DNA of 64,000 nucleotides from an uncultured Rhodobiaceae bacterium (lineage in GTDB: Bacteria > Pseudomonadota > Alphaproteobacteria > Rhizobiales > TMED25). A program made the position numbers and the translations under genes. Numbering within the stretch: position 1 is the stretch's first letter; every line of letters begins with the position of its first letter. The stretch lies in the NCBI GenBank assembly GCA_913045225.1, contig CAJWPC010000006.1, positions 1 through 64,000 on the forward strand. Direction: 5' to 3'. The notes beneath the pieces were generated by a model that made no database searches, was not told where the DNA came from, and was given only the letters and a program-made list of their open reading frames with translations. Shown in pieces: positions 1-9,806 of this stretch.

Positions 1-17
1 TCTTTTCTTTTGCTATT

Positions 18-1997
18 ATGAATGACCTTTTTGAAAAATTACCTGAACCAAATTCAGAAAATATAAAAGTTAAAAAGACCAAAAAAACCAACGGTGCTGA
101 CTACACCGCAAAAAATATCACAATATTAGAAGGCCTGGAACCTGTGAGAAAAAGACCAGGAATGTATATAGGTGGTGTAGACTCAAGAGCCCTTCATCAT
201 CTATTTAATGAGGTCATTGATAATGCGGTTGACGAGGTCGTTGCTGGGCACGCAAGTGCAATCAATGTCATGCGCAATAGAGATAACGAATTAGTGATAA
301 CTGATAACGGACGTGGTATCCCAATTGACTCGCATCCAAAGTTTCCCAATAAGTCAGCATTAGAGATTATCCTGACTACTCTCCATGCTGGGGGTAAATT
401 TGATAATAACTCATATAAAACCTCAGGTGGATTACACGGGGTTGGTATATCCGTAGTGAATGCATTATCTGAATATTTGTCTGTAGAAGTTGTACGTGAT
501 AAGTCACTATATCGACAAGATTTTGCACGCGGTAAACCCACGACAAAACTTGAAAATAAAGGCAAAACCAAAGAACAAAACGGAACTACAATTCGTTTCA
601 GGCCAGACAACGAGATATTCGAGGATGGACTTGATTTTAATTCAGGTGAGCTTATAGAAATACTTAAAACAAAAGCCTATCTTGTTTCTGGTTTAAAAAT
701 AACTTTTACTGATGCAAGCGATACAATTGACTCCAAGCAAGTACAATTTTATTATCCAAATGGAATTGCTGATATCATTGAAGAAAATGCCCGCCAAAAA
801 GACTTGATTATTAACTCACGTTTTACTGGATCATCATCAGCCAAATCCTCAGCAGGCAAAGTTGAATGGTCCATCATATGGGCAGCAGATAGAAAAAATA
901 AAATAAAATCTTTTTGTAATACAATTCCAACCATAAACGGAGGCACTCACGAAAATGCTTTTAAAAGCGCGATCCTCAAATCAATCAAACGCTACGGCGA
1001 CATAATTGGTATAAGAAACACAAAAATCATAACGCTGGATGACCTAATAGAAAGTATGGATGGTATATTATCTATTTTTATTGCAGATCCAGAGTTTCAA
1101 GGCCAAACAAAAGAAAAATTAAGTTCAAAAAATGCGACTACTCTGACAAGTAAAATTATCGAGGATAATTTTGATTACTGGTTATCAGAAAATCCAACCG
1201 ACGCAGAAAAATTAATCAGCTTTCTTATTAATACAGCAAATACAAGAATTAATCGTAAACACGAGAAGGATTTAAGCCGAAAGTCTGCCCTAAGAAAACT
1301 GAGGCTTCCTGGAAAATTAGCAGATTGTCTGGAAGATAAAGCCGCTGATACTGAATTATTTATCGTTGAAGGTGACTCAGCAGGTGGATCTGCAAAACAG
1401 GCGAGAGATAAAAAGTATCAAGCCGTCCTGCCCTTGCGGGGTAAAATATTAAACATTGCGAGCAGTAGCGCACAAAAATATTTCCAAAATCAGCAACTGA
1501 AGGATTTAGTTCAGGCTCTAGGCTGCGGAACATCTCAGACTTACGATGAAGGAAATTTAAGGTATGATAAAATTATTATAATGACCGATGCTGATGTGGA
1601 TGGAGCCCACATAGCATCTCTATTGATCACTTTTTTCTATATTGAGATGCCTGAATTAATAAATAAAGGGCATTTGTATGTCGCTGTTCCACCCCTTTAT
1701 AAATTATCAGCTAATAATAAAATATTCTACGCCATTGATGACGATGACAGAGAAAGAATAATAAAAGAGCACTACAAGAAAAGCGAAAAGATCGACATAT
1801 CACGTTTTAAAGGATTAGGTGAAATGCTTCCAAACCAGTTAAGAGAAACAACAATGAATAAATCGACAAGAAAGCTATTAAAAATATCAATGGATAGCTA
1901 TTCCCCAGACCAATATGCAAAAACGATTGATGAATTAATGGGTAGCAAACCAGATGCAAGATTTAAATTCATTCAAGAAAATGCAAACTTCAATTAA
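18..1997 (+). CDS. parE: DNA topoisomerase IV subunit B
   Basis: 659 aa; GHKL motifs (RPGMYIGG, NAVDE, DNGRGIP, GGLHGVG), TOPRIM EGDSAGGSA and DADVDGAHI; C-terminal RFKGLGEM. Confidence 0.96.
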   Translation: MNDLFEKLPEPNSENIKVKKTKKTNGADYTAKNITILEGLEPVRKRPGMYIGGVDSRALHHLFNEVIDNAVDEVVAGHASAINVMRNRDNELVITDNGRGIPIDSHPKFPNKSALEIILTTLHAGGKFDNNSYKTSGGLHGVGISVVNALSEYLSVEVVRDKSLYRQDFARGKPTTKLENKGKTKEQNGTTIRFRPDNEIFEDGLDFNSGELIEILKTKAYLVSGLKITFTDASDTIDSKQVQFYYPNGIADIIEENARQKDLIINSRFTGSSSAKSSAGKVEWSIIWAADRKNKIKSFCNTIPTINGGTHENAFKSAILKSIKRYGDIIGIRNTKIITLDDLIESMDGILSIFIADPEFQGQTKEKLSSKNATTLTSKIIEDNFDYWLSENPTDAEKLISFLINTANTRINRKHEKDLSRKSALRKLRLPGKLADCLEDKAADTELFIVEGDSAGGSAKQARDKKYQAVLPLRGKILNIASSSAQKYFQNQQLKDLVQALGCGTSQTYDEGNLRYDKIIIMTDADVDGAHIASLLITFFYIEMPELINKGHLYVAVPPLYKLSANNKIFYAIDDDDRERIIKEHYKKSEKIDISRFKGLGEMLPNQLRETTMNKSTRKLLKISMDSYSPDQYAKTIDELMGSKPDARFKFIQENANFN

Positions 1998-2014
1998 CAA
2001 AAAACAAGTTATCA

Positions 2015-3025
2015 ATGTTAGGTGAAAAACAATTTATATCGTTGCTCGAAAAACTGGATGAAGGGGTAATAATTACATCATCAGAATATGATATTATGTA
2101 TGCTAACGAAATCGCTACCGCCTACTTTGGAGAGAAAATTGTTGGCAAACCAATTTATAATCTTATCAGAAATAGTGAGGTAATTGATGCAATTAATGAA
2201 TCACAAGAAATAAATATTTCTTTTCCGTATGCGTCGAGTATCGGCAAGCACAATTTACAACTTCACTATTATCAAAAACATGAAAACCCAGGAATTATTG
2301 TTATCAATGACCGTACAGAGGAAGAGAAATTTCAAAATATTAGACGTGATCTCATTGCGAACGTCAGTCATGAATTAAGATCGCCTTTAACCAGCATAAC
2401 AGGATTCATCGAAACATTACAAAATGAGGATGTAAGCAAGGATCAAAGGAGTCACTTCCTAACTATTATGCAAGAAGAGTCCAATAGAATGAATAGAATT
2501 ATATCGGACCTCCTTTCATTATCAAAAATTGAAATAGATATGTATAAGGAGCTTGTGGATGAAGTAAATATAATCGACCAAATTAATACTGCAAAAAATG
2601 CCCTAGAGCATCGTGCCTCCGAGTCTGGGAAGATGATAAACGTTACAATCAAAGGAGACATACCAAGTATCAAAGGTGATGCGGACCAGATTGTTGAAGT
2701 ATTTCATAACCTATTTGATAATGCTATTAAATACTCAAATGATGGGAGTACAATAACGGCAATAATTGATCTATATTCAGTAGATACCCAAGAATATATT
2801 AGGGCCACGATTACAAATGATGGCGCCGGTATTAACGAAGAACACCTACCACGATTAACTGAGAGATTTTATCGTGTAGATAAGGCAAGGTCGCGAGATA
2901 TTGGGGGTACTGGACTTGGCTTAGCCATAGTCAAACACATTCTAATCAGACATAGTGCAAATATGGAGATTACAAGTAAAATCAACGGGAAAACAAAATT
3001 TATTATATCTTTTCCCTGTAGATAA
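2015..3025 (+). CDS. phoR: PhoR-like sensor histidine kinase (PAS-HisKA-HATPase), no obvious TM segment
   Basis: H-box NVSHELRSPLTSI, N-box FDNAIKYS, G-box GGTGLGLAIVKHI; directly upstream of pst operon and phoB. Confidence 0.88.
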   Translation: MLGEKQFISLLEKLDEGVIITSSEYDIMYANEIATAYFGEKIVGKPIYNLIRNSEVIDAINESQEINISFPYASSIGKHNLQLHYYQKHENPGIIVINDRTEEEKFQNIRRDLIANVSHELRSPLTSITGFIETLQNEDVSKDQRSHFLTIMQEESNRMNRIISDLLSLSKIEIDMYKELVDEVNIIDQINTAKNALEHRASESGKMINVTIKGDIPSIKGDADQIVEVFHNLFDNAIKYSNDGSTITAIIDLYSVDTQEYIRATITNDGAGINEEHLPRLTERFYRVDKARSRDIGGTGLGLAIVKHILIRHSANMEITSKINGKTKFIISFPCR

Positions 3026-3041
3026 AATAAATAATATCAAC

Positions 3042-3074
3042 TTGTAATATTTTTGTAATATTTACGTAACAATA
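3042..3074 (+). promoter_or_regulatory. Candidate Pho box: TTGTAATATTT TTGTAATATTT ACGTAACAATA (three 11-bp repeats)
   Basis: Two exact 11-bp direct repeats plus a third degenerate copy, in the intergenic region 5' of pstS in a locus encoding PhoB/PhoR. Confidence 0.7.
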
Positions 3075-3142
3075 TTTAAACAAACAAAGGGCATAGAGTT
3101 AGTAGTTTTTAACTGTTAATTTATTATAGGAGCGTTTTAAAA

Positions 3143-4195
3143 ATGAGAGTTTTTAAATATTTTTTATTTGTAATGTTTAGTGTTCTATTTCTACTTCCAA
3201 CTGGTAAGGCGGATGCCCGTGATACAATTTCAATTGTCGGATCATCAACGGTATTTCCTTTTGCAACAGTTGTTGCAGAAGAATATGGTCGCGGTTCAGG
3301 AAATAGCACTCCTGTTATTGAGTCAACGGGTTCAGGTGGCGGAATGAAATTATTCTGTGCAGGTATTGGGCTTGAACATCCTGATATCACAAATGCATCT
3401 AGGCGAATCAAGAAAAGTGAGTTTGATAAATGTCAAGCTAATGGAATTGATATGACGGAGTTTGTTATTGGTTATGACGGAATAGTTGTCGCTAACTCTA
3501 ACTCAGGTACTGAGTTAAATTTGACACTTGGCCAACTATTTCAAGCCGTTGCGGCAAAAGTTCCAAGCTCTGAAGCTACTAATGATGATTGTAAACTCAT
3601 AGACAATCCGCACACAAAATGGAGTGATATAGATGTAACACTGCCAAATATAAGCATTGAGGTCTTGGGACCACCCCCAACATCTGGAACCCGTGATGCG
3701 TTTGTAGAATTGGCGATGGAAGGTGGGGCTAAATCATTTGAATGCCTAAACGCTATGAAAAAAGCTGATAAAAAGAAATGGGAAGCGGTTGCTCATGGTA
3801 TGCGTGAGGACGGAAAGTGGATTGATGCTGGAGAAAATGATAACCTCATGGTCTCTAAGCTAGTTGCAAATCCTGACGCCGTTGGTGTATTTGGTTTTAG
3901 CTTTCTAGATCAAAACTCTGATACGATTAAGGGCACAAATATTAACGGTATTTCACCAACTTTTGAGAATATCGCTGATGGTTCTTATAATATTTCAAGG
4001 TCGCTCTATTTTTATGTTAAACATGCACATATCGGCGTTGTTCCGGGCATTAAGGACTATGCAAGAGAATTTACATCCGAAGATGCGTATGGAGAAGATA
4101 GCTATCTTGTTGACAAGGGGCTTATTCCACTACCAGAAGACGAGAGAGTAATATATCGTGAAGCAGCAGAGATTATGCCAAAACTGTCTATGTAA
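3143..4195 (+). CDS. pstS: Phosphate ABC transporter substrate-binding protein PstS
   Basis: Signal peptide; IVGSSTVFPF, STGSGGGMKLFC, GTRDAF motifs; followed by pstCAB. Confidence 0.95.
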   Translation: MRVFKYFLFVMFSVLFLLPTGKADARDTISIVGSSTVFPFATVVAEEYGRGSGNSTPVIESTGSGGGMKLFCAGIGLEHPDITNASRRIKKSEFDKCQANGIDMTEFVIGYDGIVVANSNSGTELNLTLGQLFQAVAAKVPSSEATNDDCKLIDNPHTKWSDIDVTLPNISIEVLGPPPTSGTRDAFVELAMEGGAKSFECLNAMKKADKKKWEAVAHGMREDGKWIDAGENDNLMVSKLVANPDAVGVFGFSFLDQNSDTIKGTNINGISPTFENIADGSYNISRSLYFYVKHAHIGVVPGIKDYAREFTSEDAYGEDSYLVDKGLIPLPEDERVIYREAAEIMPKLSM

Positions 4196-4209
4196 TGAAA
4201 ATTTACATC

Positions 4210-4256
4210 TACCCCCGCGCTTATTTTTACAAAAAAAGTGCGGGGGTAATTTTTGT
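4210..4256 (+). terminator. Rho-independent terminator after pstS
   Basis: TACCCCCGCGC (4210-4220) pairs with GTGCGGGGGTA (4238-4248), 11 bp with one G-U wobble, followed by a T-rich tract (ATTTTTGTTT). Confidence 0.85.
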
Positions 4257-4269
4257 TTAAGATCAATAT

Positions 4270-5658
4270 TTGTGGTCAATTAGTATGCTAACAATCTATC
4301 TTATAATTTTACTTGGATTAAGTTTTGTATCCTATTTTTATGGAAAAAGATTAATCAGAAGGCGGGTGTATGAACAAAAAGTTAGTCAGCACTCTAGAGA
4401 CAGTTATCATGGCTTATATTTATCTCTTTATTTAATCATACCATCTATCATACTCACGCTTATTTGGTTGGCATCAAGCCCAAATATTATCGACTCTCTT
4501 TTAAAGAGTAAAATTAAAAACTCATTGCCTGATTTAAGCTTGGGTGAAATTAATATCCTTAAATCCAAGGTAATATCAGCATATGATGGCATATTACCAG
4601 TAGACTCCGAACAAATGAAAATGTTCGTAGATTTTTACAACAGCGCTAACATTATCAGTACAAATTTTATAATTATAATTAGCGCTCTTGTATCTGTCAG
4701 TTTTTTTCTTTTTGCCCTGAACCGTATCAGAGTGAGATTTAATGCACGCAGTAAAGTTGAAAATATTTTAAAATTTTCGATGATTTTAGCTTCTTGCGTT
4801 GCCATAATCACCACGATCGGGATTGTACTTTCCTTAATCATAGAAACAATCGAATTTTTTAAGATAATTAAAATTACTGATTTTCTTTTTGGCCTGCAAT
4901 GGAGCCCGCAAATTGCTCTTCGGGAAGATCAAGTTGCCGGTGAAGGGCTATTCGGTGCAATACCAATTTTTATTGGTACGATTTTAATAACGCTCATTGC
5001 CATGTTCATAGCTGTGCCAATTGGCTTGCTATCGGCTATATATCTATCAGAATACTCAAAGCCTAAAATTCGCGCAATTGCCAAACCAATGCTAGAAGTA
5101 CTAGCGGGAATTCCAACAGTTGTTTATGGTTTTTTTGCAGCCTTAACTGTCGCACCATTTTTACGAAATAGTGGTGCAAGTGTTGGGCTAAGCTTATCAT
5201 CAGAGTCGGCCCTTGCAGCCGGACTAGTGATGGGAATTATGATCATACCCTTGATATCATCACTATCCGATGATGTGATCAATGCTGTGCCTCAGAGCTT
5301 GAGGGAAGGATCTGCCGCCTTGGGCTCAACTCAATCGGAAACTGTTAAACTCGTAATCTTGCCAGCAGCTCTTCCAGGAATAGTAAGTGCAATTTTACTA
5401 GCGTTATCTAGGGCTATTGGTGAAACTATGATTGTCGTTATGGCTGCAGGGGTTGCTGCAAATCTGACATTCAATCCTTTCGAGTCAGTAACAGCTGTGA
5501 CTGTTCAAATTGTCGTTCTGCTAATTGGAGATCAAGAATTCGATAGTGCAAAAACACTAGCTGCATTTGCACTTGGTTTTACGCTATTCATCATAACACT
5601 CCTATTGAATGTACTATCAATATACATCGTTAGAAAATATAGGGAGCAATATGACTGA
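4270..5658 (+). CDS. pstC: Phosphate ABC transporter permease PstC
   Basis: Multi-TM; EVLAGIPTVVYGFFA and ALSRAIGETM permease signatures. Confidence 0.94.
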   Translation: MWSISMLTIYLIILLGLSFVSYFYGKRLIRRRVYEQKVSQHSRDSYHGLYLSLYLIIPSIILTLIWLASSPNIIDSLLKSKIKNSLPDLSLGEINILKSKVISAYDGILPVDSEQMKMFVDFYNSANIISTNFIIIISALVSVSFFLFALNRIRVRFNARSKVENILKFSMILASCVAIITTIGIVLSLIIETIEFFKIIKITDFLFGLQWSPQIALREDQVAGEGLFGAIPIFIGTILITLIAMFIAVPIGLLSAIYLSEYSKPKIRAIAKPMLEVLAGIPTVVYGFFAALTVAPFLRNSGASVGLSLSSESALAAGLVMGIMIIPLISSLSDDVINAVPQSLREGSAALGSTQSETVKLVILPAALPGIVSAILLALSRAIGETMIVVMAAGVAANLTFNPFESVTAVTVQIVVLLIGDQEFDSAKTLAAFALGFTLFIITLLLNVLSIYIVRKYREQYD

Positions 5659-6910
5659 TAATTTCACAGAGATTCGTCTAAGAAAAAGGTATCGCGCAGA
5701 AAAACGATTTAAGATCTACTCTGTTAGCGCTCTGATTTTAGCCTTGCTAATACTTGCAACTCTGATTTCATCGATCGCAATATCATCCATACCCGCTTTC
5801 ACGCAAATAAATATAGGTATTGATGTAAAGATGAACGATGATCAGATTCTGCAATTCGAAGAAGATCCTGAAAATGTCTCATGGCGTTCCCTGCAAAAGA
5901 AATCATTCTATTCAATGTTTCCAAATGTTGAAACACGTAAAGATAAGAAAGAACTCAATAAGCTCTTATCCACTGGTGCGTATATAGAAATCAAAAAATT
6001 CTATTTGGATAACCCAAATAAACTTCCTGATAATAATATAATATATGTACCCGCATCTGATGATGTTGATCTTCTGATCAAAGATATTATTGATAGGGAT
6101 CTACCGCAAGATATGAGAACAATTTCTGATAACCAAATATCCTATTTGGATAAACTAATTAGCAATAATAGAATTAAGAAAACTATATCTTGGCGATTAT
6201 TCAGTAACAGTGATAGTAGAGAGCCCGAGTTAGCAGGGCTTAAAGGTGGAATTGTTGGCACACTACTGACGATGTTTGTGACACTTATTATTAGTTTTCC
6301 AATTGGTGTTTTGGCAGCAATATACCTTGAAGAGATTGCGCCAAAAAATAAATTTACAGACATAATTGAAGTTAACATTAATAATCTTGCGGCTGTTCCC
6401 TCTATTGTTTACGGACTGTTAGGCTTGGCTGTTTTTTTGAATTATATGAATATGCCTCGATCCGCACCTCTCGTTGGAGGCATCGTATTAGCTTTGATGA
6501 CACTACCTGTTATAATTATTGCTACAAGAGCTGCAATGGCCTCAATACCCCCATCGATCAGAGAAGCAGCATATGGTGTGGGCGCATCACAGATGCAAGT
6601 CATTGTTCATCACGTCTTCCCACTCGCTTTACCTGGTATTCTTACGGGTACTATAATTGGTATTGCTCGAGCTGCTGGTGAAACAGCACCATTACTGATG
6701 ATTGGGATGATGGCATTTATTGTTGACGTGCCATCAAAGATTACGGACAAAGCAACTGTTCTTCCAGCTCAGATATACATGTGGGCTAATAATCCTGAAA
6801 GATCATTTGAGTATTTAACTAGTGCTGCAATATTAATTTTACTTGTTATTTTGATAATGATGAATTTATTAGCTATACTACTCAGAAAAAAATATGAAAG
6901 ACGTTGGTAG
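5651..6910 (+). CDS. pstA: Phosphate ABC transporter permease PstA
   Basis: [31 protein letters not shown] at 5651 ([14 protein letters not shown]) preferred over the 5609 ORF start; overlaps pstC stop by 8 nt. Confidence 0.94.
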   Translation: MTDNFTEIRLRKRYRAEKRFKIYSVSALILALLILATLISSIAISSIPAFTQINIGIDVKMNDDQILQFEEDPENVSWRSLQKKSFYSMFPNVETRKDKKELNKLLSTGAYIEIKKFYLDNPNKLPDNNIIYVPASDDVDLLIKDIIDRDLPQDMRTISDNQISYLDKLISNNRIKKTISWRLFSNSDSREPELAGLKGGIVGTLLTMFVTLIISFPIGVLAAIYLEEIAPKNKFTDIIEVNINNLAAVPSIVYGLLGLAVFLNYMNMPRSAPLVGGIVLALMTLPVIIIATRAAMASIPPSIREAAYGVGASQMQVIVHHVFPLALPGILTGTIIGIARAAGETAPLLMIGMMAFIVDVPSKITDKATVLPAQIYMWANNPERSFEYLTSAAILILLVILIMMNLLAILLRKKYERRW

Positions 6911-7679
6911 CATGATTCCAAATCAGTACAAAATAACTACAAGTAATGTAAACGTTGATTATGGGAACAAAAGAGCCCTACATGATATAAATTTACAAAT
7001 TGAAGAGAAAGAAGTTACAGCCTTGATAGGCCCTTCTGGTTGTGGAAAGTCAACATTTATTCGATGCTTAAATCGCATGAATGACCTAATCGAAGGTTGC
7101 AAGGTTGAAGGTAAAATCATGATTGATGAGGTTGATATAAACTCCCCAGATACAGATATTGTTGAACTACGTGCGAGAATTGGCATGGTCTTTCAAAAGC
7201 CCAATCCATTTCCGAAATCAATCTATGACAATGTTGCTTACGGGCCTCGAATTCACGGCTTGGCAAAATCAAATGAGGATTTAGATAACATTGTTACGAA
7301 GAGCTTAAAAAGGGCAGGATTATGGAACGAAGTAGAGGATAGGCTTGACGCGTCTGGATTATCACTCTCTGGTGGTCAACAGCAAAGACTTTGTATTGCA
7401 AGGGCTATCGCTGTAAATCCCGATATCCTATTGATGGATGAGCCATGCTCAGCCCTAGATCCAATTGCAACTGCAGTAATAGAAGAGCTAATCAATGAAC
7501 TAAAAGAGAGATATACAATTGTTATCGTAACACATTCAATGCAACAAGCGGCGCGTTTATCAGAGAAAACGGCATACTTTCACTTAGGAAAAATGATTGA
7601 ATATGACATCACATCAAATATATTCACAAATCCAAAACATGAAATGACTGAAGCTTATATCTCAGGAAGAATAGGTTAG
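6894..7679 (+). CDS. pstB: Phosphate ABC transporter ATP-binding protein PstB
   Basis: Walker [24 protein letters not shown], Walker [15 protein letters not shown]-loop THSMQQA. Confidence 0.97.
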   Translation: MKDVGSMIPNQYKITTSNVNVDYGNKRALHDINLQIEEKEVTALIGPSGCGKSTFIRCLNRMNDLIEGCKVEGKIMIDEVDINSPDTDIVELRARIGMVFQKPNPFPKSIYDNVAYGPRIHGLAKSNEDLDNIVTKSLKRAGLWNEVEDRLDASGLSLSGGQQQRLCIARAIAVNPDILLMDEPCSALDPIATAVIEELINELKERYTIVIVTHSMQQAARLSEKTAYFHLGKMIEYDITSNIFTNPKHEMTEAYISGRIG

Positions 7680-7688
7680 GAGAAAATA

Positions 7689-8378
7689 ATGACGGAGCAC
7701 ATAAATTCAGCGTTTGATACCGGTTTAAAAGAGGTAAACAAACAAATAGCAAAGCTTGGAGCGCTTGCAGAGACACAGCTTGATGACTCCTTGACCGCCC
7801 TTAAAGAGAAAAATATACAAAAATTTGAGTCCATAATAAATCGTGATAAAAGTTTGGATAAGATTACAGCTGATGTCAGCTCATCAGTTTTTGAATTATT
7901 GGCACTATGGTCACCCATTGCGTACGATCTAAGAAGTTTATTGGTTGCTGACAGAGTGGGCGCAATTCTTGAGAGGATTGGTGATTATTCAAAAAATATA
8001 GCAAGGCGGAGTCAGGTAATCGTGACCGAAGAAAATTTTGATCGTCTTCCCGTAAACATTATTGGGCTTGGGCAGCATGTTCAAGACCTCCTTCATAAAA
8101 GTCTCGACGCGTATATGGAATTAAATATTGATAAGGCAATGAATATCTGGGAGTCAGATATTGATACAGATCGACTATACCTAAGTATATTTAAAGAAAT
8201 TTTGAGCTACATGTCAGAGAACCCTGATGACGCAAAAATGCTAACTCATTTAATCTTTATATCAAAAAATTTAGAGAGAGTTGGTGACTATACGACATCC
8301 ATCGCCAAGCAGACGTATTTTTTAATTGAGGGAACGGTTCCACAGACAAAGCGCCCAAAGGCAATGACAACATTCTAA
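7689..8378 (+). CDS. phoU: Phosphate transport system regulator PhoU
   Basis: PhoU repeats (ERIGDYSKNIARR, ERVGDYTTSIAKQ); position after pstB. Confidence 0.95.
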   Translation: MTEHINSAFDTGLKEVNKQIAKLGALAETQLDDSLTALKEKNIQKFESIINRDKSLDKITADVSSSVFELLALWSPIAYDLRSLLVADRVGAILERIGDYSKNIARRSQVIVTEENFDRLPVNIIGLGQHVQDLLHKSLDAYMELNIDKAMNIWESDIDTDRLYLSIFKEILSYMSENPDDAKMLTHLIFISKNLERVGDYTTSIAKQTYFLIEGTVPQTKRPKAMTTF

Positions 8379-8387
8379 AGCAATAAA

Positions 8388-9074
8388 ATGCCCCTTGCAG
8401 TAATAGCTGACGACGAAAAGAATCAACTTGAGCTAATATCTTTTCATTTAAAAAAGAATAATTTTGATGTGATTGCAGCCGGAGACGGTGATGAAGCATT
8501 TGATTTAATAGTCGAACACAGACCTGATATTGTAATTTTGGACTGGATGATGCCAAACTCCTCAGGCATTTCAGTTTGCCGTCGTATTAGATCTTCAAAA
8601 GAACTCAAGAAACTGCCAATAATTATATTGAGCGCCCGCGGTGAGGACATTGATACCTCTCACGGCTTATCATCAGGCGCTGATGACTATATTACAAAGC
8701 CTTTCTCACCAATTGAGTTGATTGCGAGAGTCAACTCATTATTAAGGCGGACAAACTCTGAAATAAATTCCTCTATAATTGAGTATGAAGACTTATTAAT
8801 TGATAATGATAAAAAAATACTACAAGCTACTGATAATATTGTAAAAATTGGGAAAACTGAGTTTAAAATCCTCTCCCTTTTGATGAGCAGACCAGAAAAT
8901 GTTTTTTCACGTGACCAAATTATCGATTTTGTATGGAACAACATGCCAGATATTGATAATAGAACAGTTGATGTTCATGTCAGCCGGCTACGAAAGGTAT
9001 TGAATGATAATTATCATGGCACATGCAAAATACATACTGTACATGGGTTTGGTTATTGTATCCGAAATAATTGA
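8388..9074 (+). CDS. phoB: Phosphate regulon response regulator PhoB
   Basis: Receiver domain (DDE, ILDWMMP, SGADDYITKPF) plus winged-helix Trans_reg_C (NRTVDVHVSRLRKVL). Confidence 0.93.
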   Translation: MPLAVIADDEKNQLELISFHLKKNNFDVIAAGDGDEAFDLIVEHRPDIVILDWMMPNSSGISVCRRIRSSKELKKLPIIILSARGEDIDTSHGLSSGADDYITKPFSPIELIARVNSLLRRTNSEINSSIIEYEDLLIDNDKKILQATDNIVKIGKTEFKILSLLMSRPENVFSRDQIIDFVWNNMPDIDNRTVDVHVSRLRKVLNDNYHGTCKIHTVHGFGYCIRNN

Positions 9075-9440
9075 TTATTTAATTTCAAGCTCAGATATTG
9101 GGGTAATGTCCACCGACTCACCACAACCACACGCTGATGTCTCATTTGGATTATTAAACTTAAATCCAGCACTGAATTTTTCTTCAACATAATCCATCTC
9201 TGTTCCCAGAAGATATAAGATAGCTTTTGGATCGATAACAATGGTAACCCCATCCTGCTCGACTACCTCATCACCATCTGAAATCTCAGACACATAATCC
9301 ATTGAGTAGTGAAGGCCGGCACAGCCCCCTTTTTCGATACCGATGCGCAAAATCTTATTTTCTTGACTTGAGTCATCAATTAAATGATTGACCCTCTCAA
9401 TCGCCCGTGGAGTTAAACTAATGATATTTGATTTAACCAT
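9075..9440 (-). CDS. sufA: Fe-S assembly scaffold/carrier SufA/IscA family
   Basis: A-type carrier cysteines (KGGCAGLHY, SACGCGESV); end of suf operon. Confidence 0.9.
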   Translation of the reverse strand: MVKSNIISLTPRAIERVNHLIDDSSQENKILRIGIEKGGCAGLHYSMDYVSEISDGDEVVEQDGVTIVIDPKAILYLLGTEMDYVEEKFSAGFKFNNPNETSACGCGESVDITPISELEIK

Positions 9441-9452
9441 ACAATTCTATCC

Positions 9453-9800
9453 TTACATCATATTAAGCGCAACTTGGGCTTCTTCTGACATCATCGAGAT
9501 ATCCCAAGGAGGATCAAATACTAAGTTTGCTTTTGCTGACGCAATACCTCCGACAGATAATACGGCATCCTCGACCCATTTTGGCATATCACCAGCTACG
9601 GGGCACCCAGGTGCGGTGAGTGTCATCTCAACATCTACATGAAAATTTTCATCAATATCTACTTTGTAAATAAGACCTAATTCATATATATCGACAGGTA
9701 TTTCAGGATCGTAAACTGTCTTTAGGGCAGACACAATCTTTTCTGTCAAATCCGCTATTGTATCTTCATCTAATAATGGTTTTTCTGTCATAGCAGTCAT
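9453..9800 (-). CDS. sufT: SUF system Fe-S assembly protein SufT (DUF59/MIP18 family)
   Basis: TVYDPEIPVDIYELGLIY, MTLTAPGCPVAGDMP motifs; operon context. Confidence 0.9.
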   Translation of the reverse strand: MTAMTEKPLLDEDTIADLTEKIVSALKTVYDPEIPVDIYELGLIYKVDIDENFHVDVEMTLTAPGCPVAGDMPKWVEDAVLSVGGIASAKANLVFDPPWDISMMSEEAQVALNMM

Positions 9801-9806
9801 TAGCCC

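Noticed and set aside
197-610. 137-aa antisense ORF in parE
   Set aside because: Low-complexity Ser/Leu-rich mirror of the parE GHKL region; spurious.
3124-3411. Antisense ORF over pstS start (95 aa)
   Set aside because: Opposite strand of a strongly supported gene; no independent evidence.
5609-5650. Extended N terminus of PstA as given in the ORF track (MYYQYTSLENIGSN...)
   Set aside because: Overlaps the pstC 3' end; the ATG at 5651 gives a typical start just after a GGGAG-like RBS.
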